In this document: one piece after another, positions 35,692 through 46,371 of the stretch
Position numbering within the stretch: the first letter of the stretch is position 1
Layout: each line of letters opens with the position of its first letter
DNA from: Hemileia vastatrix
Lineage: Eukaryota; Basidiomycota; Pucciniomycetes; Pucciniales; Zaghouaniaceae
Length of the DNA stretch: 64,000 bases
Direction: 5' to 3'
Assembly: GCA_030280995.1 (NCBI GenBank)
Contig: JASXTE010000017.1
Location: 10,936,498 to 11,000,497, forward strand
Translations under genes and position numbers: made by a program
The notes under the pieces: model-generated
The model's input: only the letters and a program-made list of their open reading frames with translations
Database searches by the model: none
Told to the model about the DNA's origin: nothing

Positions 35692-36998
35692 CTTTACTGA
35701 AAACAGTTTGATGGATTCAATTGTCTACATATTCCTTACCATTGTCGTTTGGTAAAGAGGGTAACATTTAGCTATTGGTAGTTGTTTTGAGTATATTATG
35801 AGTAGTTGATATTTCCATTTTAAGGTAAAAGAGTACAATATTTTTTGCGATTACTAGTAATTTATTTACCTCAATATTTCTAAGATATTAATTATAATTT
35901 TTTTTAACACCTATTCCTAATATTCCTCTTTGATTTGATTATTTTTTTTAGTCCTAATTTAAAGGTTTTTACTATTTTATCAACCAAGCATTACATCAAT
36001 GTAAAAAATACCCTGATTAATCCTGCTATATATTTTTTGACTGTCCCTATTCAATAATAGCTCAATTAAGAAACATATATCCATTATCTATTTTCTTTTT
36101 CAACTTAGTTATCTCAGTGGAAAATGTTCATCAATTACTATTGAATGATGTTTACAGTACGTAACCTTGTACAAATCTGTAAAATACTTTTAAAAAATTG
36201 TGACTTTGGTACTTGGTTATTGGATTTTATATGGCAATAATTTCAAATAATTTTATACTTTATTCATATGCTAAGATTCTTAAGTGTTTCTATTTCCAAT
36301 TTATTATATCAATTTAACTTTAAATAAGTTTAGACTAGGTTTGTTCCAGGGGGTGTCAGCGCAGCCCAAACAAGCTCCTATCATAGAATAAATTAATTTT
36401 TTTTTAGTAATTTTATATAATACTATTTAGTGTTAACTTTTTTTATCCCCTTTTTTTAAATTATCTTTTTCCTTTGTTTTTGTCCCCTATTTTTTATAAC
36501 ACATAAAGATGCCAAAATTTCCAATAATAGATCCCTTTGTCATATTACATGATGTCGATATTTACAAATTAATTTAAATATTTAAATTAGTTAAACTCAC
36601 ATTCTCAACTATTTACCCTTTGCAATTATCAAATTGTAAATTGGAAATTTTCTTTGTTTCTCTTACTTTTAAGCCCCCAATGTTTATGTCTAGTTACTTC
36701 CCTTTTACTATTAACCCCGTTATTATCATCGGACTATTTTCTAATATGCTTGCTAGCTTGATGCCATTGTAAAAGAACCCCTATCAAAAACCTGCTTCTG
36801 GTAATATATAAACCCTCTTGTTTTGTACCACATTTCTCAATTTGTTTATTTCTCTCAATTTAACTACTATTATCTTTTGGTTATCACATTTATCTGTGTT
36901 AGTACAGCTTGAAAATACAAATAGCAATATATATTTTTTATCTCTTTATTACCTTGATATAAGAATTTTTTATTTTTTTCAAGTAATAAGTCATTAAA
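35692..36998. other. AT-rich stretch with an isolated GGGGGTGTCAG word
   Basis: No gene is recognised. At 36349 the sequence GGGGGTGTCAGCGCAGCCC resembles the terminus of the Harbinger-like unit at 41464, but no matching inverted end was found. The last 100 bp lead into the ATG at 36999. Confidence 0.4.
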
Positions 36999-39687
36999 AT
37001 GCCTCGTGATAGACAGACAACTCCTTTGTGTAAGATCTATTGCTTTATCTCTTATATCTTCTTAGACTAACTTTTCTTTTCCATTAATATATTTGATATA
37101 TTAGCACCAAGTAGTTATTTCACAAAATATCATCAGCATCCTCGATTCGAATCCTTCACACTCAAGAAACAACCACCTCTAGGCATGTCTCCAAACCCCC
37201 TTTCACTTTCCAACGAAAGGACTGAAATTACCAGATCTCAATATGGCAAGATAAATGAATTTTCTAAAGGCAAAACTGGAAAACTACTGTCAACTCTTAG
37301 CGAGAAGCCTTTGCCATCTTATATTTCAAATGCTTACAACAATGTGCTTGAATACATTGATGACCTAGAAAAATGTAAGTAATTATTTTATATTAAATTC
37401 TTTAAACTCAGAAGGATAAATTATCAACACTTTTTCTTTAAAACTAATTCAAATTCAGCTTATGAAAAAGGTATCATTCCTCCTGATGATGTCATTATCA
37501 TCAAAGATGATGATGATAATGAAATACCTGATGCTCAAGGCTATGCATCAACATCTCGAGGGGGAGATAAGATTATTCTTCAAAGTTCAAAAAGAATGAG
37601 ACTTTCTAGGGGCTCTAGTTTTTTCAGTGCTACTAAATCTCCTCCTGCCAAGGATTCCTCTTACTCAGAATCTCAAAAATCTAAACAAACTAGCCAAAAT
37701 GTGTCAAAAGGGTATGTCATTTCTTTCATGAGTAATATAGCAATCAATTTTATATTAGTGTTTAAAGATATATCCAAATTATTTACTTCTTTATTTATTA
37801 TTTCTTGTCTTTTTCTTATCTTTTAATCCAGCTCTAAAAAGGACAATCACTCCAAAGCATCAACTAATAGTGAATCTTGCTCTAATGAAGAAAAAGTAGA
37901 AGAAGATGATTATGATGAAGTTTCAAAATATGAAGCTTCTATAACTCAAAAAAATGATGAAGCTACTTCTGCTGATGAGGTTGAGAAAACACCCAATGAA
38001 GAAATCAATCCACCTAGCCAGCCACAAAAAAATACTTCAAGTTCAAAGAAACAGCTTACAGTTGCCATATCTTCAAAATCTAAAATTGAAATTCCCAAAA
38101 TCCTACGGTCTCTATCATCATCAATAAAAACTTCTAATAACTCCCTTCCTTATACTCCAACAATGATTGGAAACTCAAAATTACAGAAGCAAATAGCTGA
38201 AATTCATCAATTTTTTGATGGTAGAATCAATGGACTAAAGGTACTTAGGGCATGGCCAGAAATCAATCAGTTGTTTGAAATCCGTTTGTCTGCTTCTCTT
38301 GAAAAGCCACACAAAATTTTGCACAAATTCCATTTTCTATGGATGAAATCTTCTCATGACAAAATGCTTACAAAAATTAATGAACTCTGTATGTATCACT
38401 TATATAAATTTGGTTAATTTATTTTATCACTACGCAATATAGGGGGTGGACTTGCTAGCAAGTCCTCAACCTGAACTCAGATGGAACTCAGATGGAACTC
38501 AGACTGAACTCATACTGAACCCATACTGAACTCTACTTGAACACCCACCTAAAACTGTTCTGCTGAGTGGTGTTCATCCCTGATTGTATGGTTCCTTTAT
38601 CAATAGCTCAATGTGTGTTCAATCTATGGTGAGTTTGGGTCCAAGGTTGCGGACTTGCTAGCAAGTCCGCCCCCCATATTGTGTGGTGTATGATAACTAA
38701 TTTTTTTGTTATTTTTTTAGCTTTAGATTTTCTTAATGTTGACACTTTGCAGATCTGGGTGGTCAATAATTTGAACTTTGAAAATTTGCAAAATTTTTGT
38801 AACTCTGAAGAACCAAAATCAATTAATCTTTCTCCGTTTAAGAAGACTGATCACCCTGAATCATTGATGATACGCATGATATCAATACTAGTTAGCCCAA
38901 GTGCTCACCAGCATTATTTTTAGGCATCCCTCTTCGCATCATCTCTTTATCTTGCTTCTCAAGAGTTTATCCTTCCTGCTGAAGAATACGACTTCAATCC
39001 AGATTGTCCTATTGAAAGTGCCCTACATATTCTAACCCGCCTTACACATCTGAAAAGCAAAGTTCCCGATACGTTCGACAACTCAAAATCACAGTTAATT
39101 TCTGTAAATTTTTCAATAACTCTCCTGTTCCAATTTAGAAACATAATAATTGACATCATGATTTCAATAATTATTTTAAAATCTAGAGAGGCTGCTACAA
39201 ATATAACTCAAGCTGAAAGCAAGAAACGACAACGTTCAAAGAATAAAAAAAAATAACAGATATGAATCAATTTGATGAGTATCATAATGATTCTATTCAG
39301 AAGATGAATCAAGAATATGCACACCATAAATATAAATCATTTACTTTTTACTTGGTTGATGGTGTTCATGGATTATTTCTTTCCTCACAGGACCACCAGC
39401 TTGTGTCAGCTTCAGAATGTTTAGAATTCATAACACAACTCGGCCTCCTTAGAAAATACTGTGATAATAATGATCTGGGCAGTGAAAGAATCTGGAAAAA
39501 CCTTAATTTTTATATCTTTAATATTATCAAACCCTTAAAAGGTAATTCTGGGCCTATGCCACTTAATTTTAATGCTCCCACCATAAGCCATATTGCTAAA
39601 GCAATGGCAGCTGATTTTCTTGATTATTGGAATTTTATTAAGCCGAATTCTTCATTTTTCTCTATTTTTGATGTAATTAATACATAA
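36999..39687 (+). pseudogene. Unrecognised multi-exon gene, Ser/Glu/Lys-rich then folded C-terminus
   Basis: The exon structure is read from consistent GT-AG junctions: 36999-37029, 37105-37374, 37459-37711, 37832-38398, then 38721 onward. Each joins in frame (for example MPRDRQTTPL then SPSSYFTKYHQ). The middle is acidic and Ser-rich (SNEEKVEEDDYDEVSKY). The segment before the MITE-bearing intron reads LQKQIAEIHQFFDGRINGLK, and the next exon reads LDFLNVDTLQIWVVNNLNFE. A TAG at 38921 and a stop near 39256 precede a last open piece (YKSFTFYLVDGVHGLFLSSQ, ending SSFFSIFDVINT at 39687). The family is not known to me. It may be one decayed gene or two adjacent ones. Confidence 0.5.
38428..38688. 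mobile_element. CACTA MITE (261 bp) in an intron, TSD TAT
   Basis: The left end is CACTACGCAATATAGGGGG and the right end, reverse-complemented, is CACCACACAATATGGGGGG. Both continue to a GGACTTGCTAGCAAGTCC palindrome. The unit is flanked by TAT at 38425-38427 and 38689-38691. It lies wholly within the intron 38399-38720. The interior has GAACTCAGATG-type repeats and GCTCAATGTGTGTTCAAT (38606-38623), the latter nearly repeated near the right end of the giant element (53108-53134). It encodes nothing and is probably mobilised by a tnp2 transposase. Confidence 0.88.
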
Positions 39688-41463
39688 TCCTACTTCATGT
39701 AAATATATACTTTATCCTATTGCTACATTTTTTTGTGTAACTCAAATTATTTATTTATGTGAGATTTATTACCAAATCTGAATAAAGATGCTTAAATAAT
39801 CAATAAATATTATTGTATAAATTTCTTACACCTTTTTGCTAGTCATTAAATATTATTGCAATAATCATAACTCAAAATAATGATGGATCAAAAATTTGAA
39901 AAAAATTAAGAATACAGAATCAGTCATTTTCTCATAACACTATATATTTCTTCAAGATGGCAATACATCTTAGCTTTTGTCGCAAATTTTAAGATAATTA
40001 TTACAAAAAATTGAAAAAGTTTTCTATCAATTATTTTCAGCATGTTAAAAAGTTAAAAATATTAAGTGTAATGAATTTTTGCTAAAATTCATCAAAGCTT
40101 TTTCTTAAGTAGACTTTTCTTAATCTAATTTCTATAATTTCTAGGTGCATAATTATCTAAATTATACTAAGTATTCTCTATGAAAAACTCCTGGAAATAA
40201 TTTTCAATTCATTTAATAATAGTAACGTATATATGTACCATGATAAAATAATATCTAGACATTTAAATAATGAGAGGCCATGATATTGGTATGAAATCAT
40301 ATTAAAGTGTCTTTGAAAAACTAGTTAAATTTAAAAAATATCTTTTTATCAGTGTCAATTATTTTGAAAAAAATTATTTACTCTACATTTTGATGATCTA
40401 TAATTTAGCTTGCTGTATTTTGATTCATATTTTATATTGATTATTTTTTACACTTACAGATTCATGTATAGATATCAAATTTTGTTCAATAATTTGGAAA
40501 AAAAGATATTTAATTCTTTCTATGAAAGCAAAAAAATAAAAGAAAGCAACTAGTGTACTCCTTATTAGGAACTTAAAAATATTATTTCTATAAATATTAA
40601 AACAAATCCTATTTAGATTGCCATCCTTCTTGTTCATCTTTAAATGCCAATAATAAGTTTTTGAAATTTTATTTTTCTTCTAAAATTTCATATGAATCGA
40701 ATACTACTTACATCTACCTTAATTGATCAAGTTCAATCAAAATGTATCTACAATATTTTTCTTGGTTTTTAAGATTCATTTAACTCCAGGAAAAAAGAAA
40801 AATTCTTCCACAACTCTTAAAATTAATTCAATGGATAAATATTCAAACACTTTAAAATAAATTTCAATTTGATTGTGTTATATTTATCTTAAAATATATT
40901 GAGGTCCACTCTCTGACAAAAGTAAAAGCCCTTTTATAATTATTAATATTTTATTTTAATATAATAAAATTTACTTAAAAATGATGTAGTAGTTTCTATT
41001 TTACATACTTGGGTTTATGAATTTTAAAAAAAAATCAATTAGATATATAGAAATATCATCATATAATTCAGCTTTTGGAATTCTGCACCTTAATTAAAGA
41101 TAGATGATGAAGGATAAGTCAAGATATACAAGGAAGTTTAAATTCATATTAATTAAATATTCCTCTTCTACAAGGTAAATTTTAAAATTAGAATTAATTT
41201 TTATTGGAGATCTAAATTGATTGATAGATTCTTCATTATCAAGATATCTCATTTCCTTTTATTGATTATTTCACTTCTACTTTTGAAGTTATATGCTTTA
41301 CTAAAATATAATTATGTGATGAAAAATATTCAATTTATCAAAAAAAATCATAAGTCACAGTAGTGTACAAATTTCAGTAAATTTAAGATTGAATAATGCC
41401 ACTAAATTAATTCAAGTTAGATATGAAAGTGAAAAATAAATGACTCAAAGAAAAAAATTAATA
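39688..41463. other. AT-rich stretch, no gene recognised
   Basis: About 1.8 kb of very AT-rich DNA without motifs, repeats or splice-consistent frames. It ends in the TAATA target site of the Harbinger-like unit. Confidence 0.5.
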
Positions 41464-41769
41464 GGGGGTGTCAGTTCTGGCAAATCCGCACTTAAATTAA
41501 GTGCGGATTTCAAACCAAATCAGCACTTACAAATCAGCACTTAAATTTTGCAAAAAAGTCACTTATTTCAAAAAAGGGTGTCAGTTATGACCTCAAATCA
41601 GCACTTTTTTCCCGTTTTTTTTCACAACCACATTTTGGCCACAAAACATCCCTTCCTTTCTTACCCCATCCCTGTCACATGTGACACACTGACCTTCCTC
41701 GCTACCTACCCATCAATCCTCGGCACACACCCCTTCCTGACATTTTCAATATTTTGACCAGGCATGTTT

Positions 41770-42536
41770 ACATTCTTTTTTAACACCTTTACTTGAAGAA
41801 GATCAATCCCCTCCACCTTCTAACCATAGTTCAGCTGAAGATGATCCCAACTATCAAGCAGAACAATTATATCGCAGAAGATCTGAATCCTCAGAGGCCC
41901 AAAATTTAAATGTATGTTTACTTTTTGTTTTTTCTTCAATTCTTCTCTGAATTTCTCTTTCTTTCTAGTCTCCTCCTACTCAAACTCAATCTCCATTAAA
42001 TAATCTCAATTCTGGAAATGTGAATACCTCTTTAGAAGTTGCTTTAGAAGAACTTCCTGAAGCCTCTTGTTCAAACTCCAAACTAAAGCGTCGAGCCTCA
42101 ACTTCAATGAACTTGAACCATCTATTAAAACGTGGTAATACTTCAACAAGCTCATTTGGCTCCCTTGAGGATTATTTTGAAAAAAAAGATATAAGTAAGT
42201 TTTGTTTACTATATATCTTAATCATTAACTCATTTATTTATTTATTTCAATTTAATTTTCTCAGCGAAATCAACTATTGCAAATAATGCCCTTGACTTTG
42301 AGAAGATGAAGTTTGATCATATGCTAAGGAAAGATCAGCAAGCCTTAGATTTGGAAGAAAAAAAATTTGAGGTAGAGCAGATGGAAAGAGTAAATGACCG
42401 TCAATTTCAAAGAGAAATGGCTACTTGTGAATTGGAAAAACAAGAGAGTTTTTAAAAAAAAGATTTCATTATGGAATGTGTTAAAAATGGCCAATCTTAT
42501 GAGGACATTAAAAAATTACTTGACCTTTTCAATTGA
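41770..42536 (+). pseudogene. Second protein of the Harbinger-like unit (C-terminal part with coiled coil)
   Basis: Three exons, to 41911, 41969-42194 and 42265-42536, join in frame (introns GTATGT..CTAG and GTAAGT..CAG). The protein is Ser/Pro-rich (LLEEDQSPPPSNHSSAEDDP), then SMNLNHLLKRGNTSTSSFGS. It ends in a long charged helix (FDHMLRKDQQALDLEEKKFE, MERVNDRQFQREMATCELEK) and DIKKLLDLFN. Harbinger elements usually carry a Myb/SANT-like DNA-binding partner whose C-terminus looks like this; the Myb part itself is not visible. One TAA (about 42453) lies in the helix. The 5' end is not determined. Confidence 0.5.
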
Positions 42537-42690
42537 TAAATTGTTTTTCTAGTTAATTTAATTTTGGTAATATTTTCTTATATGCTGACTTATAAAAGGA
42601 AAAGAATATAGTACGTTATTTTTGACAAAAATATGAATGTATAATAAAAATTTTCTATCTTTACTTTCTAGTCAATAAGTTTGCTTATCT

Positions 42691-42869
42691 AAATTTTTCT
42701 AAGTCATCAATTTCACATGTCAGATTTAAAAAATTGGCAATGCCCTCCCCTGCATTTTATTGAAACAAGGGATGGGTACCACCAAATTTTTCTAAGTCAT
42801 CAATTTCACATGTCAGATTTAAAAAATTGGCAATACCCTCCCCTGCATTTTATTGAAGTAAAGGGTGAA
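42691..42869 (+). repeat. Two tandem copies of a 93-bp repeat
   Basis: AAATTTTTCTAAGTCATCAA starts at 42691 and again at 42784. Each copy ends in CCCTCCCCTGCATTTTATTG. The CCCTCCCCTG...GGG word also appears in the unrelated unit at 49.9-50.1 kb. The repeats are noncoding and lie between the two Harbinger genes. Confidence 0.8.
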
Positions 42870-43203
42870 AGTCATCAAAATACAATATAATTACATAAAT
42901 TAATTAATATATAAATAAGATATGTCAAGTATACTACTTTTAAAGTAATGACAATTCCTTAAGCCAAAATGCAGATCAAGTCTAGAAACTAGGTTCAATG
43001 CAAAGTATTTTTTGAAGCAACTTATTTAAATAATACTTTATTAAATTAAGTTGATCAATAAAGATTGATTGACAATATTGCAATTCTTAAATACAATAAT
43101 TTTATTAAAAAATTTCAGATTACATATAAAAAAAATCAGTGACTTTTTCTATTACTTACAACTGTTTTTACAGAATTGAAAACTATGTTTCAGCTAATAT
43201 TTT

Positions 43204-43609
43204 ATGGAAGTGAACTCTGTTCTTCGCCCGAAGAACAGAGTTCATCCTCCTATTTTCACACTCTGTTTAAAAAGAATAAAATGACTTACCTGGAGAGATG
43301 AGTTTAGAAAAAAGAAATATAAGTGAATGGAAGTGAACTCTGTTCTTCGCCCGAAGAACAGAGTTCATCCTCCTATTTTCACACTCTGTTTAAAAAGAAT
43401 AAAATGACTTACCTGGAGAGATGAGTTGAGAAAAAAGAAATATAAGTGAATGGAAGTGAACTCTGTTCTTCGCCCGAAGAACAGAGTTCATCCTCCTATT
43501 TTCACACTCTGTTTAAAAAGAATAAAATGACTTACCTGGAGAGATGAGTTGAGAAAAAAGAAATATAAGTGAATGGAAGTGAACTCTGTTCTTTGCCCGA
43601 AGAACAGAG
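43204..43609 (+). repeat. 123-bp tandem repeat, three full copies and a partial fourth, each with a palindrome
   Basis: Copies start at 43204, 43327, 43450 and 43573 with almost no divergence, so the expansion is recent. Each has the palindrome arm GAACTCTGTTCTTCG around CC, and a segment that reads CTCTCCAG-GTAAGT on the minus strand, a perfect 5' splice-site context in transposase sense. The fourth copy stops inside the palindrome, where a G-rich tract begins. Confidence 0.92.
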
Positions 43610-43800
43610 GGGGTTAGAGGCGGGTTTGGTGGGGATTTGGAGGGAGGATTTGGGGGATTTGGTGGGGGGTGGAGTGGAATGAGGGGAAGATATGAGGAGA
43701 CCAAGAAGGGGGAGAAAGGGAGAGATGAGACCAAAGAGGGAGAAAAGGGAGGTTAGAGTGAGCCAAGGAGGGGTGAATGAGGCAGCCAAAGGGGGGAAAA
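43610..43800 (+). repeat. G-rich low-complexity tract
   Basis: The plus strand is dominated by GGGG and GGA words (GGTGGGGATTTGGAGGGAGG and similar) with almost no C. It has many G-runs and could form G-quadruplexes, which is a prediction only. On the minus strand it translates to Pro/Ser/Leu runs that generate false open frames. It replaces the expected catalytic part of the transposase. Confidence 0.8.
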
Positions 43801-44283
43801 GGGGGATGATTCCAAGGAGTTGATGGCAGTGATACATCGTTTGGTATAAGTGTTAACTGAACCATACCCTAAATCAAAGACATTTTCTAAACGTTTCAAA
43901 GCGGCTCCATTACCATTTGAACCCAAACGGCATAGTGTGATGGCCAATTGAATTGAAGGATGTCATTGTTCTTTTTGAGAATTATTGTGAAATATGGGAT
44001 GATCCTGAATAAGCTCAAGCAATTTAAGGAAAAATTCCTGAGAAGTCCTGAACAGCTGTCTAAAACTGGGTGTAGATAGGTTAAGAAGTGTTTGGATGGT
44101 GTACTTGGGGGTATGAAGTACTTGAGGCTTTCTGGGAAGAAGGTAACGTTTCCTGGCCATTTTTGATAAAATGACAAAATCTTCTTCTAGATCAGAATCG
44201 GAATCAGAGTCCAAGAGCAGTTCAAGCGCCATGAAAGTCATTGCTTTATGTAATTTATCATGATTTGAAAGTGAGGAAGGCAT
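43801..44283 (-). pseudogene. Harbinger-like transposase, N-terminal fragment
   Basis: The ATG at 44283 (MPSSLSNHDKLHKAMTFMAL) begins the fragment. It continues with MARKRYLLPRKPQVLHTPKY, FRQLFRTSQEFFLKLLELIQ and DHPIFHNNSQKEQ. A TGA (43963-43965) follows, then HPSIQLAITLCRLGSNGNGA and DLGYGSVNTYTKRCITAINS in the same frame. This is the helical N-terminal region of fungal DDE_Tnp_4 proteins. Similarity stops near 43795, just before the DDE core, so no catalytic residue is present. Transposition would need a full-length relative. Confidence 0.72.
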
Positions 44284-44590
44284 GACTCTTATATGATATG
44301 ATATGAAGATGTAAGTGATGTACGATGTTTTGAGTTATGAAGTGTTATTCTGCGGAGTGCTGCGTATGAATGGGATGATGCTGACAAATCAGTGAAATGG
44401 GACTTGATGGTGAAATCAGCACTTTTGGTTGAGAAAGTGCGGATTTGAGTGAAATAAGTGACTTATTTCATTTTGAAATCCACCAGTATTGGGGCTAGTG
44501 TGTTTTGGAAATCCGCACTTATTTAAGTGCGGATTTGGTCAAATTTAAGTGCGGATTTGTAAGTGCGGATTTGCCAGAACTGACACCCCC

Positions 44591-45170
44591 TAATATTTAT
44601 TTTTCCATTAATTTTTTTTGCTTTTTACTTAAATAATAATAGAATAATACATGGTTTTACTCTAGTTATTAATAAGAAAAAACTTATTTCAAAAATTAGC
44701 AAATTTCTAATATTCTTAAAAACAATATTAATAGTACAGATCTATTTATATTGATGCATATGATCTTTTAGGATGGAAACTAAAAATATTGTATATTTTT
44801 AGTTTACGTTTGCAATAATTAAGCAAGTTACAAATCTATATTTTGTTTCTTATATTTTATTATATTATATTTTATTTTACATGTAGCAATGATAATTTTT
44901 TATTGTAATATGATTTTTCAATTTTTACATCCATTTTTTTCATACTTTTATTGTTTTAGGTTTTTCACTAGATTATACATAATCATCAGCTTCATAAAAA
45001 GGTTTTATAGACATGTGTTTAAATATATCATTGTACCACTAAACTAAAACTATACCTGTACAATAAAATCACATTTTTACCTATCACTAGTTAATGGTCT
45101 TTTCCTTTTTTTATTAACATGTATATCAGAATCTTTTTCTGTATTTAATTTTTTAATATCTTTAGTAACA
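44591..45170. other. AT-rich stretch, no gene recognised
   Basis: This lies between the Harbinger-like unit and the 3' end of the dioxygenase gene. Only A/T-rich sequence was seen. Confidence 0.5.
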
Positions 45171-46371
45171 TTAAATATATAGTAATTCAATAACTTTTTT
45201 TTTTGTTAAATAAGTCTTTTCATTGTACTTAGAAAGTTTCATGATAAGAAAATTACATCTTTCCAACTCTTCATTTACATTTAAGTACTCAGAAATATCT
45301 ATTTCAAACTCTAGGAGTTTTTTAAATGTATTGAAAAGTCTTGTACTAACTTGAATAGAAGAGCCAAGGCGAGTGAATCCACCAATTTCATAACATTGTG
45401 AAGTGAAATGATTAAGAAGGCTTTCTGGCCATAGAATCGTTGTGATGCCATTAGTGGCCTCCATGTCTACTTTGAAAGCTATTTCAGGAAAATGAAGCTC
45501 TCCACCTTTTTGACGTGGTTGATTTGAGTCATAAGATTGATGAAGAGAATTTTTATCAGTGTCTTTAGGCATGAAAAGTCCAAATGTATACTCACTTCAG
45601 TTTGAGTCACAGTGAGGACTATTCAAAAACCCATTTCCATTTGAGCCTGTTTTCCAAGTAACATTGCCAGAAAATGGTTCAATTTCTTGATCATCAACAT
45701 TTTCTCCAAACCCAGGAATCCCGAGCTTTTGACAGAGTTTTACTGCTTCTTGATACTTAACATTAGATATATTTTGATAAAAAAATTTAAAGAATAACAC
45801 TATTTGCTTCATGCAACAATCATACTCTGCCAAATCTAAGGGCTTAGAAGCATATTTACCTATAAAAGTAATTAAAATATTAATAGATTAAAACTATTCA
45901 TAAATAAAACTATATAATACTTACGAATTAATAGAGACTTTTTCCTATCTAAACACCAACCACCAACAAACATATTACCAAATCCACCACCATTTTTATG
46001 AGCTTTATTTTGTAAAACTCCATGTTCACAATACGAAAAGTCTTTGATGCACTGAATTGTTGCTTCAAGCATGTTTAATCAAATGAGATCTTCAATAGAA
46101 AATGTTTTCACTATAACACTTGGAATTGAGGATCGGATTGGATCGAAAATATAACAGCTAGAATTCAAAGTAAAATACCATTCTGGATTAACTAAATTTT
46201 TTACAAAACTCCTAGAAAAATATTTTGCCCTTTTTCCATCTGTCTCAATACCGTAATTTTCAACAATAAGTAATGCATTCTTGATGTTTTTTGAACGCTT
46301 GTTGTTTGATTTTTTTCCTCAGCAGTGATTTTTCTTTATAAAAAACTTTGTGAAGCCTACATCTTGTAGTG
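45171..46371 (-). pseudogene. Tet-like 2OG-Fe(II) oxygenase
   Basis: Two exons: about 46371-45925 and 45859-45171, with an intron at 45860-45924 (GTAAGT..TATAG). Exon 1 reads YGIETDGKRAKYFSRSFVKN, NPEWYFTLNSSCYIFDPIRS, then, past a TGA at 46079-46081, LNMLEATIQCIKDFS and KNGGGFGNMFVGGWCLDRKK. Exon 2 reads FYQNISNVKYQEAVKLCQKL and GFLNSPHCDSN (the HxD iron ligands). A TGA (45597-45599) follows, then SEYTFGLFMPKD, ITTILWPESLLNHFTS (probable distal His) and GFTRLGSSIQVSTRL (probable 2-oxoglutarate Arg). The domain order matches the Tet-like oxygenase family expanded in basidiomycetes. The known chemistry of the wider TET/JBP class is oxidation of 5-methylcytosine or thymine; the substrate here is inferred. 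Only two TGA codons, at likely former CGA sites, spoil the frame. Confidence 0.78.

Larger units (their letters stand above)
41464..44590. mobile_element. PIF/Harbinger-like DNA transposon, internally damaged
   Basis: Perfect terminal inverted repeats of at least 31 bp begin GGGGGTGTCAGTTCTGGCAA. TAATA flanks both sides (41459-41463 and 44591-44595); classical Harbinger elements make 3-bp TWA duplications, so the actual duplication may be shorter. AAATCCGCACTTA and AAATCAGCACTT words repeat near both ends. Two convergent genes are present: a plus-strand coiled-coil protein and a minus-strand transposase of which only the N-terminal part remains. The middle holds tandem repeats and a G-rich tract, so the catalytic half appears to have been replaced. 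Confidence 0.8.

Noticed and set aside
36349..36367. Left end of another Harbinger-like element (GGGGGTGTCAGCGCAGCCC)
   Set aside because: No matching inverted end or target duplication was found within the window.
43513..43865. Pro/Ser/Leu-rich minus-strand open frames
   Set aside because: They are translations of the G-rich tract and 123-bp repeats; three overlapping frames are all open there because of the base composition.
28118..46081. Reassigned genetic code with UGA as a sense codon
   Set aside because: TAA and TAG stops also occur in the same genes, frameshifts are present, and the LTR comparison shows direct CpG transitions. Decay explains the TGA excess more simply.
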